Shown here piece after piece: positions 36,414 to 44,825 of a DNA stretch of 64,000 nucleotides; the stretch's first letter is position 1, and each line of letters opens with the position of its first letter. The translations under genes and the position numbers were made by a program. A model generated the notes under the pieces. It did no database searches, was not told where the DNA came from, and was given only the letters and a program-made list of their open reading frames with translations. The DNA comes from Acidianus sp. HS-5 (GTDB taxonomy: Archaea > Thermoproteota > Thermoprotei_A > Sulfolobales > Sulfolobaceae): assembly GCF_021655615.1 (NCBI RefSeq), contig NZ_AP025245.1, positions 1,116,001 through 1,180,000 of the forward strand, read 5' to 3'.

Positions 36414-37465
36414 GGTATTACTTCAGTAGAATCTGATGTTGGATCGTATTTTAAATCACTTAGCCTTATTATCCCTTGTTCTATTAATTCCTTTACTGTT
36501 GGAATTATGGATAATACAGTCCTTAAATACTCTTTAGTTATTTCATCAACTTCTTTAAATCCTTCTTCTCCCCAATAATTCTCTTTCATAGAATACAAGC
36601 ATCTTCCACCACAGTATTCCTTGAACTCACATTTCTTACATATTTCTGGAAGGGGATCTTCAAGGAGCTTAAAACCAGAGTTAACATTTCCTAAAACAGC
36701 CCAATTTTCCCAAACTGCAATAGGACAGGATAATATTCTTCCGTCAGTGGTAACAGAAACTGATTTATAACCAGCTCCACAAGGAGATCCTTTATATCCA
36801 CCAAAGAAATAAGCGCTCAGTACCCCAAGGATGGGAATTATTTTTAATACTTTACCTCTCTTTAATTCCTCCAAAAATAAGTTTACTAATTTTCTAATTC
36901 CAGGTAAATAAGATTCCTTAGCCCATTTTTCAACGTTCCATTTGTCACTCCATATTACGTTTAACTGCCAATGTATCTTATCAAAAACTTCTAAGCTCAG
37001 TAAATGCGTAACTTCTTTATATATATCAGAATCTTCTGTCACAGTCATTCTTGCGATAGTCTCTATACCTAATGACTTAAGGTAGCCTGCATTTTTGATC
37101 ACTATATCATAAATATGCTTACCTCTATGTTTCTCGGTTATATCTTTTCTTCCATCTATTGATAAAAGCGCAAGGTTGATTTTCTTCCAGTATTCTTCTG
37201 ACAGAAGTTTAACAAGTGTTCCGTTGGTCTGTATTCCAAACCTTTTTGCTTTTACATTGTCTAAAAATTCTATAATGAATCTGGGATTAGATAATGGCTC
37301 TCCTCCATAAAATATAACTGTAGACTCTGGATCATTTTCAATCAATTTTTTTAGCTTATCAATATTATATTTTATACCCCAGGGAACTATATTCTTAGGA
37401 AAAGATCCTCCGCAGTAATCACATTTTAGGTTACATTTACCAGACGTAAATACTAGCCATAACAC
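36410..37465 (-). CDS. radical SAM/SPASM domain protein, putative peptide- or protein-modifying enzyme
   Basis: The radical SAM cluster motif of this 351-aa protein is CNLKCDYC near residues 12-19, followed by FYGGEP (SAM binding) and GIQTNGT. The C-terminal SPASM part has CGAGYKSV, GRILSCPIA and CKKCEFKEYCGGRC, enough cysteines for auxiliary clusters. Such enzymes modify peptides or protein side chains. No obvious small precursor peptide is encoded next to it; the membrane protein overlapping its 3' end is the only coupled gene. The start is GTG, with a TATA-like TTTTATAAAA about 25 bp upstream. Confidence 0.85.
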   Translation of the reverse strand: MLWLVFTSGKCNLKCDYCGGSFPKNIVPWGIKYNIDKLKKLIENDPESTVIFYGGEPLSNPRFIIEFLDNVKAKRFGIQTNGTLVKLLSEEYWKKINLALLSIDGRKDITEKHRGKHIYDIVIKNAGYLKSLGIETIARMTVTEDSDIYKEVTHLLSLEVFDKIHWQLNVIWSDKWNVEKWAKESYLPGIRKLVNLFLEELKRGKVLKIIPILGVLSAYFFGGYKGSPCGAGYKSVSVTTDGRILSCPIAVWENWAVLGNVNSGFKLLEDPLPEICKKCEFKEYCGGRCLYSMKENYWGEEGFKEVDEITKEYLRTVLSIIPTVKELIEQGIIRLSDLKYDPTSDSTEVIP

Positions 37466-37575
37466 AAGTAAAATACGCAGTATCTTTTATAAAATAATCG
37501 CTTAGTGTCAAATATTAATTGATATAAAAGAGAAATATTCATAACATTTATAATTTATAGATAAGAAAATAACGT

Positions 37576-37986
37576 GTGGTAAACTTATTTAAATTAAGCA
37601 GGATCTTGATTTTACTAGGTGTTGCAACGTTACTTTCTAGTATAATTATAGGTGATATGTTACTTCAGACTAATTCGACGTCTCAAGAACTTACTATACC
37701 TCCCCATTGCACAATCGTAACTAGTTTTAATTCAAATAGTATAGTGATTTTTCAAGGTAACGATGTTAATATTCATGGGAACAATATATATACAATAGGT
37801 TGTAAGGTTATTAATTTACAAGGGAAAGCTGGTATAGTAAATAACTTATCTCATGCCGTTTATTTGGATGAAAATATAATATCTTTACCAGAACTCTTAT
37901 ATATTCTTATATTTCCTCTGATTATAATAGGTGGTATTATTTTCATTTCTGGAATCTTAATTTCAATGTATCTGAAATTAAGATAA
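37576..37986 (+). CDS. exported or membrane protein with two terminal helices
   Basis: This 136-aa protein has hydrophobic helices at both ends (about 10-28 and 108-132) enclosing an outward-facing beta-rich region with Asn-X-Ser/Thr sites and a VNIHGNNIYTIGCKV stretch. It has no known domain. The start is GTG. Its end overlaps the convergent gene by 9 bp. Confidence 0.5.
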   Translation: MVNLFKLSRILILLGVATLLSSIIIGDMLLQTNSTSQELTIPPHCTIVTSFNSNSIVIFQGNDVNIHGNNIYTIGCKVINLQGKAGIVNNLSHAVYLDENIISLPELLYILIFPLIIIGGIIFISGILISMYLKLR

Positions 37987-38547
37987 CATTTGTGAAGCTA
38001 ATTTCGAAGCTATATCTTCTTGGTATTCTTTAATCTTATAATATAAGAGTAATGCCTTAGATAGTCTTTCCATCGCATTATTCAGCGAATCTTTATCCAA
38101 AGGTCTAGTAATGTCTATAGATATCCTTAAATAGTCATCAACATTCTCATATTGTATTCCCTTGCTTCGTGCAATGTCATTAACTATATCAACACCGTTA
38201 AATGTCTCTAAGCCTAAGTCGGAGGAAGTAAATAATTTGTCTCCTTGTATTAGTATTGTGATAAACTCTCGCCAGTATCTTGGCTTATATAGTGCCTCTC
38301 GGAATTTATCTATTTTTTCAATTTTATTTAAGAACGAATTTTTTATATCGTCTGAAACTTCTATCGGATATATTAAAATACCATAAGTATCGAATTCTTT
38401 TGTTAGATACTTCCCTTCTTTTCCAGATATAATTTCCCAATCATCGTCACTAACTATAGTATATTTAGAGATTGAATCTCTGAACTCATAAAGATTGAAA
38501 TGTATCTCTATGGTAGCTTCAGTTGTGGTCCTTTCATCATAACTCAT
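37978..38547 (-). CDS. hypothetical protein, 189 aa
   Basis: This is an acidic, soluble protein with a beta-rich first third (TIEIHFNLYEF) and a helical C-terminus. I do not recognise the family. A TATA-like TTTTATAC lies about 27 bp before the ATG, consistent with a leaderless message. The start region also contains boxes that look like a C/D RNA, discussed separately. Confidence 0.55.
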   Translation of the reverse strand: MSYDERTTTEATIEIHFNLYEFRDSISKYTIVSDDDWEIISGKEGKYLTKEFDTYGILIYPIEVSDDIKNSFLNKIEKIDKFREALYKPRYWREFITILIQGDKLFTSSDLGLETFNGVDIVNDIARSKGIQYENVDDYLRISIDITRPLDKDSLNNAMERLSKALLLYYKIKEYQEDIASKLASQMLS

Positions 38548-38674
38548 GCAGTGCTCGACCTCATCATACTGTATAAAATTTTAATTCATATTCTAAAAAT
38601 TTATCTTAATGGGGATTCAAAGGGGCGGAAGACCTCATCAGTGATGAATGGATAGTACTCTTTGTATTTAAATC

Positions 38675-38917
38675 TTGGTTTGCATTCAATATTTTGATGA
38701 TAGTCATCGACAGGGTAAGTGTCATCGAGACGCACCTAAGCGAGGGTTAATGTGGTACGCCTTTGCTCTAATCAGTAGTACTGTGTTGAATATTGGATCC
38801 GGGGTTGGAACGACTCTTAGTGCCTGTGGAACTTCGCTCTCTACTGTGCTGAAGTACTGGCAAGGTGGGTTTATGAAGCAGGAAGCTCTGTCCGTTAGGG
38901 CAGTTCACTTCCATTGA
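38675..38917 (+). pseudogene. remnant of an IS200/IS605-type TnpB C-terminus
   Basis: The translated stretch contains CHRDAPKR followed by a hydrophobic, cysteine-poor region, then GVGTTLSACGTSLS and a terminal MKQEALSVRAV. Those last words and the DNA after them resemble the ends of Sulfolobales TnpB genes (KQEAPSVREG). The body of TnpB, including the RuvC acidic residues, is missing, and no TnpA is present. The hydrophobic middle does not read like a functional TnpB zinc ribbon, so it is decayed. The rest of the 383-bp gap from 38548 holds no gene. Confidence 0.5.
38888..38903 (+). repeat. hairpin at the right end of the TnpB remnant
   Basis: CTGTCC, loop GTTA, then GGGCAG form a 6-bp stem with one G-T pair, followed by TTCAC. 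Subterminal hairpins of this kind mark the right end of IS200/IS605 elements and the 3' part of the TnpB guide RNA. Confidence 0.45.
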
Positions 38918-38930
38918 TCAAAGGAGAGTA

Positions 38931-39995
38931 TCATTGTTTATTTTCTATAGTATAGACTTTATCTCTCCATAACACTTTCTTTTTTCTCCAACTTAATATT
39001 AATACTATCCAAGCAAAATATATACCTATTATAGAAAATAGCGAAGGAAATATAGCTTTCTTCCCAAGCCTTCTACCTCTAAGTAAATTCTTTATTATCC
39101 ATAACAAGAAAGGCAAGAAAAGAAGAGGAATCCCAGTTAATATAAGGAATACTAGTAAAAATGATATATACAATCCAAACACTAAAAATGCTTTAGCTCC
39201 TCTATAGGAATAAATTTTCACTGTTAAGACTTGTCTTTGTGCCCATTTAAATAGATTATACTCGTCATAAACATTAAGCGGTATTGCGTTTCCTATAAAG
39301 CCTATTTTGCCTTTTCTTTCTTTTACGATCTTAGTGAGAGTACAGTCGTCGCACCACTCGTTACTTAAGCATTTAATGATATCTTCGTTAAAGAAACTCC
39401 TTTTAAACGCCATTGATCCACCCCATAAAAATGTTCCGCCCAGTGCTTGAGATTCAATACCTAACGTCCAAAATCCTGCTCTTATTAAATTCCTTAATGT
39501 TAATTTAGCTGGGCTAGCAAAAGAAAACGTGGTTGTAGCCATATATTTGCTTAATGGCAATGTTAGCTCTCTCAGCCAATACTTAGGATACCATGTATCT
39601 GAATCTCCAAAGACTATTATATTTCCATTACTTCTAAGTAAACCAGAAAGTTGAGCTCTTATTTTTCCACTACATAAAGTACAATTATAAAACGTATGTG
39701 TTATCTTTACATCATATTTCTTAAGTATGTTCTCTATTGTCTCTCTATAAGGATCGTCAGGATCTATAACATAAATTATTTCTAATGGCTTAATATCCTG
39801 GTTAAGTATCGATCTTACGTTTTCTTCTAAATTAGTATCAAGTCCTCTAATAGGTATAATTACACTGATCTTTCCGTGGTAATTGCCTCCTTTAGGCTCT
39901 TTAAAGAATTTCTTATTTTCAGCGTATATCTGTAATAGTATACCTATATCCAATAAAATACTTGAAAATGTTACTACTAAGATAACAAGATTCAT
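38931..39995 (-). CDS. membrane glycosyltransferase, GT2/GT21-like
   Basis: This 354-aa enzyme has an N-terminal anchor helix and a GT-A domain with SVIIPIRGLD, the DxD-like GDSDTWYPKYW near residue 131, GGSMAFKR and an acidic EWCDDC. A KWAQRQV motif, like the QxxRW of processive and ceramide glucosyltransferases, precedes three or four C-terminal helices (about 245-340). It transfers a sugar from a nucleotide sugar to a lipid at the inner membrane face; the acceptor is unknown. It stands alone, 13 bp after the TnpB remnant. Confidence 0.8.
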   Translation of the reverse strand: MNLVILVVTFSSILLDIGILLQIYAENKKFFKEPKGGNYHGKISVIIPIRGLDTNLEENVRSILNQDIKPLEIIYVIDPDDPYRETIENILKKYDVKITHTFYNCTLCSGKIRAQLSGLLRSNGNIIVFGDSDTWYPKYWLRELTLPLSKYMATTTFSFASPAKLTLRNLIRAGFWTLGIESQALGGTFLWGGSMAFKRSFFNEDIIKCLSNEWCDDCTLTKIVKERKGKIGFIGNAIPLNVYDEYNLFKWAQRQVLTVKIYSYRGAKAFLVFGLYISFLLVFLILTGIPLLFLPFLLWIIKNLLRGRRLGKKAIFPSLFSIIGIYFAWIVLILSWRKKKVLWRDKVYTIENKQ

Positions 39996-40025
39996 AGTAA
40001 TATGAACTATTCTACATAAAAAATG

Positions 40026-40676
40026 TTAACTAGCATTAGAGATTATTTTCTCTAAAAATTTTTTTATTTCCAAATATCTTTCATCTAAAGTAGATATATT
40101 ACGTACGACTCTAGATATTTTAGAGTCTGAGATCCAATTATTACAATCTTCAGACAAGAAGGTCTCTATATTATTAGTGTTTAACCAATATACAACTTTT
40201 ATACAACTATTATTAGTAAATAACGATAATTTTAGTCTTCTCTCGCTTTCAAATCGTGAACTATTTTTTAGAAAATCTCTTCCTAGATCGTAATCTATAT
40301 AGTTTATGTTAAAATCTAAATATCTTTCTGGCGAGAGGCTTTCCATATTAAGGTTCTCTACAAAATTTCTAAGTAAAAGAGTAGGTAGTTCGTATCTCAG
40401 ATTATTTTCTGTTAAATCTTCTATTATTCCTTGTTTGAGAGAATTTAGTACGAAATTTATTTCGTCTATGGCATCTTTACCTTTTTTTGTTGACAAATTA
40501 TTGAAGTCAAATAACCTATTATTAGAAAATGTAACTCTACAGTCTTTTGTAAATAATCTCAAATATTTACACGAAGAGCTGGCAGAAAGTTCTATAATAT
40601 TACCTCTATTATTGCAGTAAAAATTTAATGAATCCTGTTTACAAGAAAATTTTATACTTATTTCTCTAATCCACAA
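40026..40676 (-). CDS. hypothetical protein, 216 aa, downstream of tenA
   Basis: This soluble protein is rich in Asn, Ser and Cys with mixed strand and helix content. It has no recognised motif. The TTG start gives MWIREISIKF and follows the TenA stop by 2 bp, so it is the last gene of the SDR-TenA operon. Nothing in the sequence shows a function. Confidence 0.55.
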   Translation of the reverse strand: MWIREISIKFSCKQDSLNFYCNNRGNIIELSASSSCKYLRLFTKDCRVTFSNNRLFDFNNLSTKKGKDAIDEINFVLNSLKQGIIEDLTENNLRYELPTLLLRNFVENLNMESLSPERYLDFNINYIDYDLGRDFLKNSSRFESERRLKLSLFTNNSCIKVVYWLNTNNIETFLSEDCNNWISDSKISRVVRNISTLDERYLEIKKFLEKIISNAS

Positions 40677-40678
40677 GC

Positions 40679-41317
40679 TTAATCGCCAATAATTAATGTT
40701 GGCTCTTTTTTCAATGCAGATTCCCAGAACATTATTTCAAATTTCACACTATTTATGAAAGGGACAACAAGAGTTTCAGAGTAATTTACAGAATTTAATG
40801 CTTCGAGTATTGAGTCTATTCTTGATTTATACTCATCAGAAGCGTAAAACTGAGCCCATTTTGAATATAATTCATTAGGAGAATCTTTAACTAATTTGCC
40901 TACTTCATAATATCCCCACATGCATGGAGCCCAAGCAGCTAGGAATTCTTCCCAACTTTTAGTTGAGTAATAATATAAGTGTCGTGTATATGCATAATTA
41001 GCTAAAGAGTATCCCGTACTTTGTATTTCATCGTGCGAGATTCCAAGTTTTGATAGTAACCAACTGTGGACTTCCATTCCCTTATCTCTAGTATCAAATA
41101 TTGATTTTAGAATCTTAGTAGAGTGAGATAATGGGGCTAGAGAAGATGCTCTTAGTAAGCTTTTTAACATCATTTCAACGTATTTCGAATCTTGTATTAG
41201 ATAGTATTTGAAGGAATCCATATCTAAGCTTCCTTCTCTCATTTTTAATACAAATTCATGCCTGACGTAGTTATCCCATAATTTTCCTGATTTTTCCTTT
41301 AAAATTTCGCTGTTCAT
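40679..41317 (-). CDS. tenA: TenA family thiaminase II-like protein
   Basis: This 212-aa all-helical protein has YYLIQDSKYV, a central Cys in AAWAPCMWGYYEVG and a late Glu in SVKFEIMFWESAL, the residues of the TenA active site. TenA hydrolyses aminopyrimidine thiamine breakdown products, salvaging the pyrimidine. It overlaps the SDR gene upstream by 4 bp. A thiamine link is also seen far downstream in the ThiN-like gene, but the two are not adjacent. Oxidoreductase-like TenA relatives without thiaminase activity are the alternative. Confidence 0.8.
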   Translation of the reverse strand: MNSEILKEKSGKLWDNYVRHEFVLKMREGSLDMDSFKYYLIQDSKYVEMMLKSLLRASSLAPLSHSTKILKSIFDTRDKGMEVHSWLLSKLGISHDEIQSTGYSLANYAYTRHLYYYSTKSWEEFLAAWAPCMWGYYEVGKLVKDSPNELYSKWAQFYASDEYKSRIDSILEALNSVNYSETLVVPFINSVKFEIMFWESALKKEPTLIIGD

Positions 41318-42033
41318 CTTAGCCTTGCACCTCCATCTACTGGAATTGTAACACCATTAATCCATTCTGCTTCATCAGTTAATAACCATGTTATAATTCT
41401 TGCAAAGTCTTCTGGAGGGGCTTTTATATCTCCAAGCTTTCTTAATTTTTTCCAGTCTCTGTCTGGTTGAAATTCTCCGTAAATCCAGCTAGGTGCAATT
41501 CCTACTACTCTTATTTGCCTATCTAAAAGCTCAGAAGCTAAAACTTCAACTGCCTTTGCAGTAGCTGACTTAGAAATAGCATATGAAAGCTGATTTGGCA
41601 AAGCTTTGTCTATTCCTCTCATTGCGGATATTAACACTATAACTGATCCATTATTAAGGTAATTTAGCGCCTCGGAAACTATGTAAAGCGGGTATTTCAT
41701 GTGATTATTTATCATTTCATCTAATCCACTTAGGTTTTCTACGCTATCCTCTATGTAACCTCCTATAGTAATTACCAGTCCATCAAGCTTTCCTTTAAGC
41801 GTTTCGTAAGATTTACTTATTACTTCTTTTGCTGAGTCGCGATCAGTTACTCTCTTCGCTACGTAATTTATTTCGCCTAAATCTTTTAGCGAGTCAATAA
41901 TTTCCTTTAATTTTTCTTCATTTCCAGAATTAATGATAACCTTAGCTCCTTCTTTTAATAGGAAATAAGCTAATGCATATCCCAAACCTTTACTTACTCC
42001 TACGATTAGAATGGATTTATCTTTTAACCTCAT
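41314..42033 (-). CDS. short-chain dehydrogenase/reductase
   Basis: This 239-aa SDR has the cofactor loop VGVSKGLGYALA, a catalytic Ser in VLISAMRG and the YAISK pair for catalysis. Residues NSGNEEKL after the second strand lack the usual acidic residue of strict NAD enzymes, so NADPH use is likely. The C-terminal VPVDGGARLR is typical. It overlaps tenA by 4 bp. The substrate is unknown. Confidence 0.85.
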   Translation of the reverse strand: MRLKDKSILIVGVSKGLGYALAYFLLKEGAKVIINSGNEEKLKEIIDSLKDLGEINYVAKRVTDRDSAKEVISKSYETLKGKLDGLVITIGGYIEDSVENLSGLDEMINNHMKYPLYIVSEALNYLNNGSVIVLISAMRGIDKALPNQLSYAISKSATAKAVEVLASELLDRQIRVVGIAPSWIYGEFQPDRDWKKLRKLGDIKAPPEDFARIITWLLTDEAEWINGVTIPVDGGARLR

Positions 42034-42042
42034 AAAAATATT

Positions 42043-43971
42043 TTAGCTTAACTTAGTTTTAAGTAAGAGCTTAATTTTCTCCATCTCAAAAATCGGCATA
42101 CTGCATGTATTACCTATGCAGATGTACGCTCTACTCTTTCCTCCATTATCGTTAAGCATTGCCCTCAATGATAGGTCTAATCTATCCTTAATATCGTCAG
42201 AAATCTTTTCTACAACCTTTAAAGGATAGTAAGTCGTTAAAGCCTCCTTATGTAGGCTCTCTGCATTACCATCTTTTTCGTCAACTATAACAACGTGCGC
42301 AATTCCGTTTATTAGACTCCCTGCAGAAAGTAACAATCCAGAAACAAATGAGGGATCGGAATTTACTAAATTTGATAAAATCTTCTCTGCATTAACGTCT
42401 ATTCTATTTATCAAGGATAGCTTGAGAATTCCTCTTATTGCCAGAGAATTTGGAGACTCGTTAGGCATTTCTCCATAAGGTAATTCTCCATTAGGCTCTT
42501 CAAACCCATCATCTTTTAAAAAATCTTTTAATTTAGAGTACAGTTCAAGTGATAGCGAATAGTATTTTTCCTCTGCTGTGACTTCATAAGCTGAAATCGA
42601 GGCTAATAGAGCTGTAGCGTAATCTTCAAGTAAGCCTTCCTTGCCCCCGTTAAGCCTTCTAGTTACTGTTGGTGTTAAATATTTAATAATCTTCATACCG
42701 TCTTCAACTTTTAGAGAACTGAATAGAACTTCAGCTAATCTGTAGTTAGGATATGAATATGAATTTTCATCTACTCTAGGAAATTTTCTATTTTTCTGTC
42801 TATACTCAAGCATTTTCTTCCTTAAATCCCTGAGCTTTTGTAAAGTAACTTTAATATTCGAGTTTATGAGTCTCTTGGCTTCTGATAAGTCTGTTCTTAA
42901 TATTTTTCTTCCTTCAACTACTCCGCCTTCTTTCCTTAATCCAAATAGCTTTATTCCTAATTCATACTCCTCTCCTAAGGCATTTCTAATTTCCTCTTCA
43001 GTCCAAGTATAATATCCTCCTTCTACGCCATCACTATCTGCATCTATACTGTTTGAAAATGCTACTGAATTTTCTAAATCCCTTTTTATAAATTCATAAG
43101 TTAAATTATAAGCTTCGAGAAATTCTGCCTTTCCTGTAGCTAAATAGGATATATAATAGTCTTCTAGTAATTCTGCGTTATCTATAAGGAGTTTTTCAAA
43201 ATGTGGAGTTAACCATTCTCTATCTGTAGTATATCTATGAAATCCTCCCCCCACTTGATCAAAAATTCCTCCTTCGAACATCTTAGTTAAGGTAAAATTG
43301 TTTAACTTTTTGCCTAGGTCGTCTCCAGTCCATGCTGAATAAGCTAACATGAACTCATCAACTTTCGGATGAGGGAATTTCATGTTGTTGCCAAGTCCAC
43401 CGTATTCTAGATCGTATGCTGAAGTCAGAATAGAGAAGGAAGATTCTATTAGTTCCTTGTTAAGATTTCCTTCATTTTCAGTTTTAACCTTTATGGATAA
43501 AGGAATTGAGGAATTTAATATTTTATCTCTCTCGTTGTTCCAAAGTTTAAGAATTTCATTTAATAACCTCTTGAATCCTATCCTTCCATAAGAATCCTCA
43601 GGAGGGAAAAAAGTTCCGCCAAAGAAAACGTTACCTTCTGGGGTCATGAATACTGTAAGAGGCCATCCAGATTCTCCAGAAATCTGACTAACTATTAACT
43701 GTAGTTTTCTATCAACATCTGGCATTTCATCCCTGTCAACTTTTATTGCAATAAAGTTCTCGTTAACTACCTTAGCAATTTCTGAGTTAGAGTAAGTTTC
43801 GTCATCCATAACGTGGCACCAGTGACACCAAGCAGCTCCAATGTCAACTAGTATGAGTTTATTTTCCTTTTTTGCCATCTCAAAGGCTTCTTTCGACCAA
43901 GGGAACCAATTTATTGGTTGGTTAGAAGCTTCTCTTAAATATAAGCTTTCAGAATTTGCCAGACAGTTCAT
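42043..43971 (-). CDS. thioredoxin-domain protein of the YyaL/SPATA20 family
   Basis: This 642-aa protein starts with a DUF255 thioredoxin-like domain containing WCHWCHVM and DVDRKLQ, then SGWPLTVFMTPEG and FFGGTFFPP. A long alpha/alpha six-barrel region with FDQVGGGFHRY and DADSDGVEGGYY follows, as in N-acylglucosamine 2-epimerase-like folds. The length is slightly under the usual 680-700 aa. The function is not established; the CxxC suggests a redox or metal-binding role. It is 9 bp from the SDR gene on the same strand and may lead that operon. Confidence 0.9.
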   Translation of the reverse strand: MNCLANSESLYLREASNQPINWFPWSKEAFEMAKKENKLILVDIGAAWCHWCHVMDDETYSNSEIAKVVNENFIAIKVDRDEMPDVDRKLQLIVSQISGESGWPLTVFMTPEGNVFFGGTFFPPEDSYGRIGFKRLLNEILKLWNNERDKILNSSIPLSIKVKTENEGNLNKELIESSFSILTSAYDLEYGGLGNNMKFPHPKVDEFMLAYSAWTGDDLGKKLNNFTLTKMFEGGIFDQVGGGFHRYTTDREWLTPHFEKLLIDNAELLEDYYISYLATGKAEFLEAYNLTYEFIKRDLENSVAFSNSIDADSDGVEGGYYTWTEEEIRNALGEEYELGIKLFGLRKEGGVVEGRKILRTDLSEAKRLINSNIKVTLQKLRDLRKKMLEYRQKNRKFPRVDENSYSYPNYRLAEVLFSSLKVEDGMKIIKYLTPTVTRRLNGGKEGLLEDYATALLASISAYEVTAEEKYYSLSLELYSKLKDFLKDDGFEEPNGELPYGEMPNESPNSLAIRGILKLSLINRIDVNAEKILSNLVNSDPSFVSGLLLSAGSLINGIAHVVIVDEKDGNAESLHKEALTTYYPLKVVEKISDDIKDRLDLSLRAMLNDNGGKSRAYICIGNTCSMPIFEMEKIKLLLKTKLS

Positions 43972-44001
43972 TGTATAATTTTGTTAAAATAAAGTTAAAA
44001 G

Positions 44002-44646
44002 TTAAGTTGGACTCTGTTTTCTTTTAATGTATATATAAAACCCTCCTAAAATTACGAGTAAGCCAATACCAAGGAAATTTATTGAGGAGGAGACTGAAGA
44101 CCTAACTTTTCCGAAATTAGCAATTATACAAGTATTATTGCTAGCAATTACCCACATTGTTGGATAAGTATAATTATTATTCCAATTTGTAAAAGAGTCG
44201 CCATCTCTTCCTTCTGCTTTAAACGTTAATAAGTTTCCATATAATACTTTCAATTTGGTAGATTGATTTATTATTTCCTTACTACCATTTTGGAAATTAA
44301 TTATAACTTTTCCGTTTCCGTTAATTTTTACATTAATCCAAACATATATTGGTACGGATTTTATTATTATTTGCTTTAAATTCTCTGTATTAAATGTTAA
44401 TGAAGAGGTATTTTTACAGTTTATTGAAACATTATAACCTATTATTGAGTCGTAAGCATTTATAGTAACTGAAGTATTAGGCAGAGATAAAGTAGTATTT
44501 TTACTTATTAATTCTATATGACCACAATATTCTACAATAGCTGAGATTCCTTTACCTTGAATAATTATATTTATTGTATAAGCTGAAGATAGCGTTGTAG
44601 TAGTAATTAGAAGCAATATTGCTAATATTTCTAATTTTTTAATCAT
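44002..44646 (-). CDS. exported protein with C-terminal membrane helix
   Basis: With the ATG at 44646, the protein (about 214 aa) begins with a clear signal peptide MIKKLEILAILLLITTTTLS. It is beta-rich with several Asn-X-Ser/Thr sites, includes GRDGDSFTNWNN (a beta-repeat-like DGDSFTNW motif) and ends with a helix and YIKRKQSPT. An upstream in-frame ATG at 44700 would put 18 charged residues before the signal peptide, so I reject it. The function is unknown; surface localisation is inferred. Confidence 0.65.
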   Translation of the reverse strand: MIKKLEILAILLLITTTTLSSAYTINIIIQGKGISAIVEYCGHIELISKNTTLSLPNTSVTINAYDSIIGYNVSINCKNTSSLTFNTENLKQIIIKSVPIYVWINVKINGNGKVIINFQNGSKEIINQSTKLKVLYGNLLTFKAEGRDGDSFTNWNNNYTYPTMWVIASNNTCIIANFGKVRSSVSSSINFLGIGLLVILGGFYIYIKRKQSPT

Positions 44647-44715
44647 AAACTTTATTCCATCTTTAAGATGAAGAGAGGAAAATGAAACTCTTTTAAACAT
44701 TCTTGCTTATAATAA

Positions 44716-44776
44716 GATTAAATGAAGACCTCAACCTAACCTGAAGAATGATGATGGGTTGTTCCTCCTGATCTAT
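44716..44776 (+). ncRNA. C/D-box guide sRNA, possible 23S rRNA target
   Basis: The boxes are C-like ATGAAGA (44722-44728), 12-nt guide CCTCAACCTAAC, D' CTGA (44741-44744), 3-nt spacer, C' ATGATGA (44748-44754), 13-nt guide TGGGTTGTTCCTC, and D CTGA (44768-44771). A TATA-like CTTTTAAAC lies about 26 bp before the expected 5' end. The complement of the second guide, GAGGAACAACCCA, resembles the conserved 23S rRNA segment around AACAACCCAG as I remember it. Only the C box deviates from consensus, by one base. Confidence 0.7.
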
Positions 44777-44825
44777 TGGTATTATTTTGTATATAGATAA
44801 ATGTTAATTAATCGCCTGGTTTATT

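Noticed and set aside
44647..44700. Extended N-terminus for the exported protein gene
   Set aside because: It would place 18 charged residues before a clear signal peptide starting at the internal Met.
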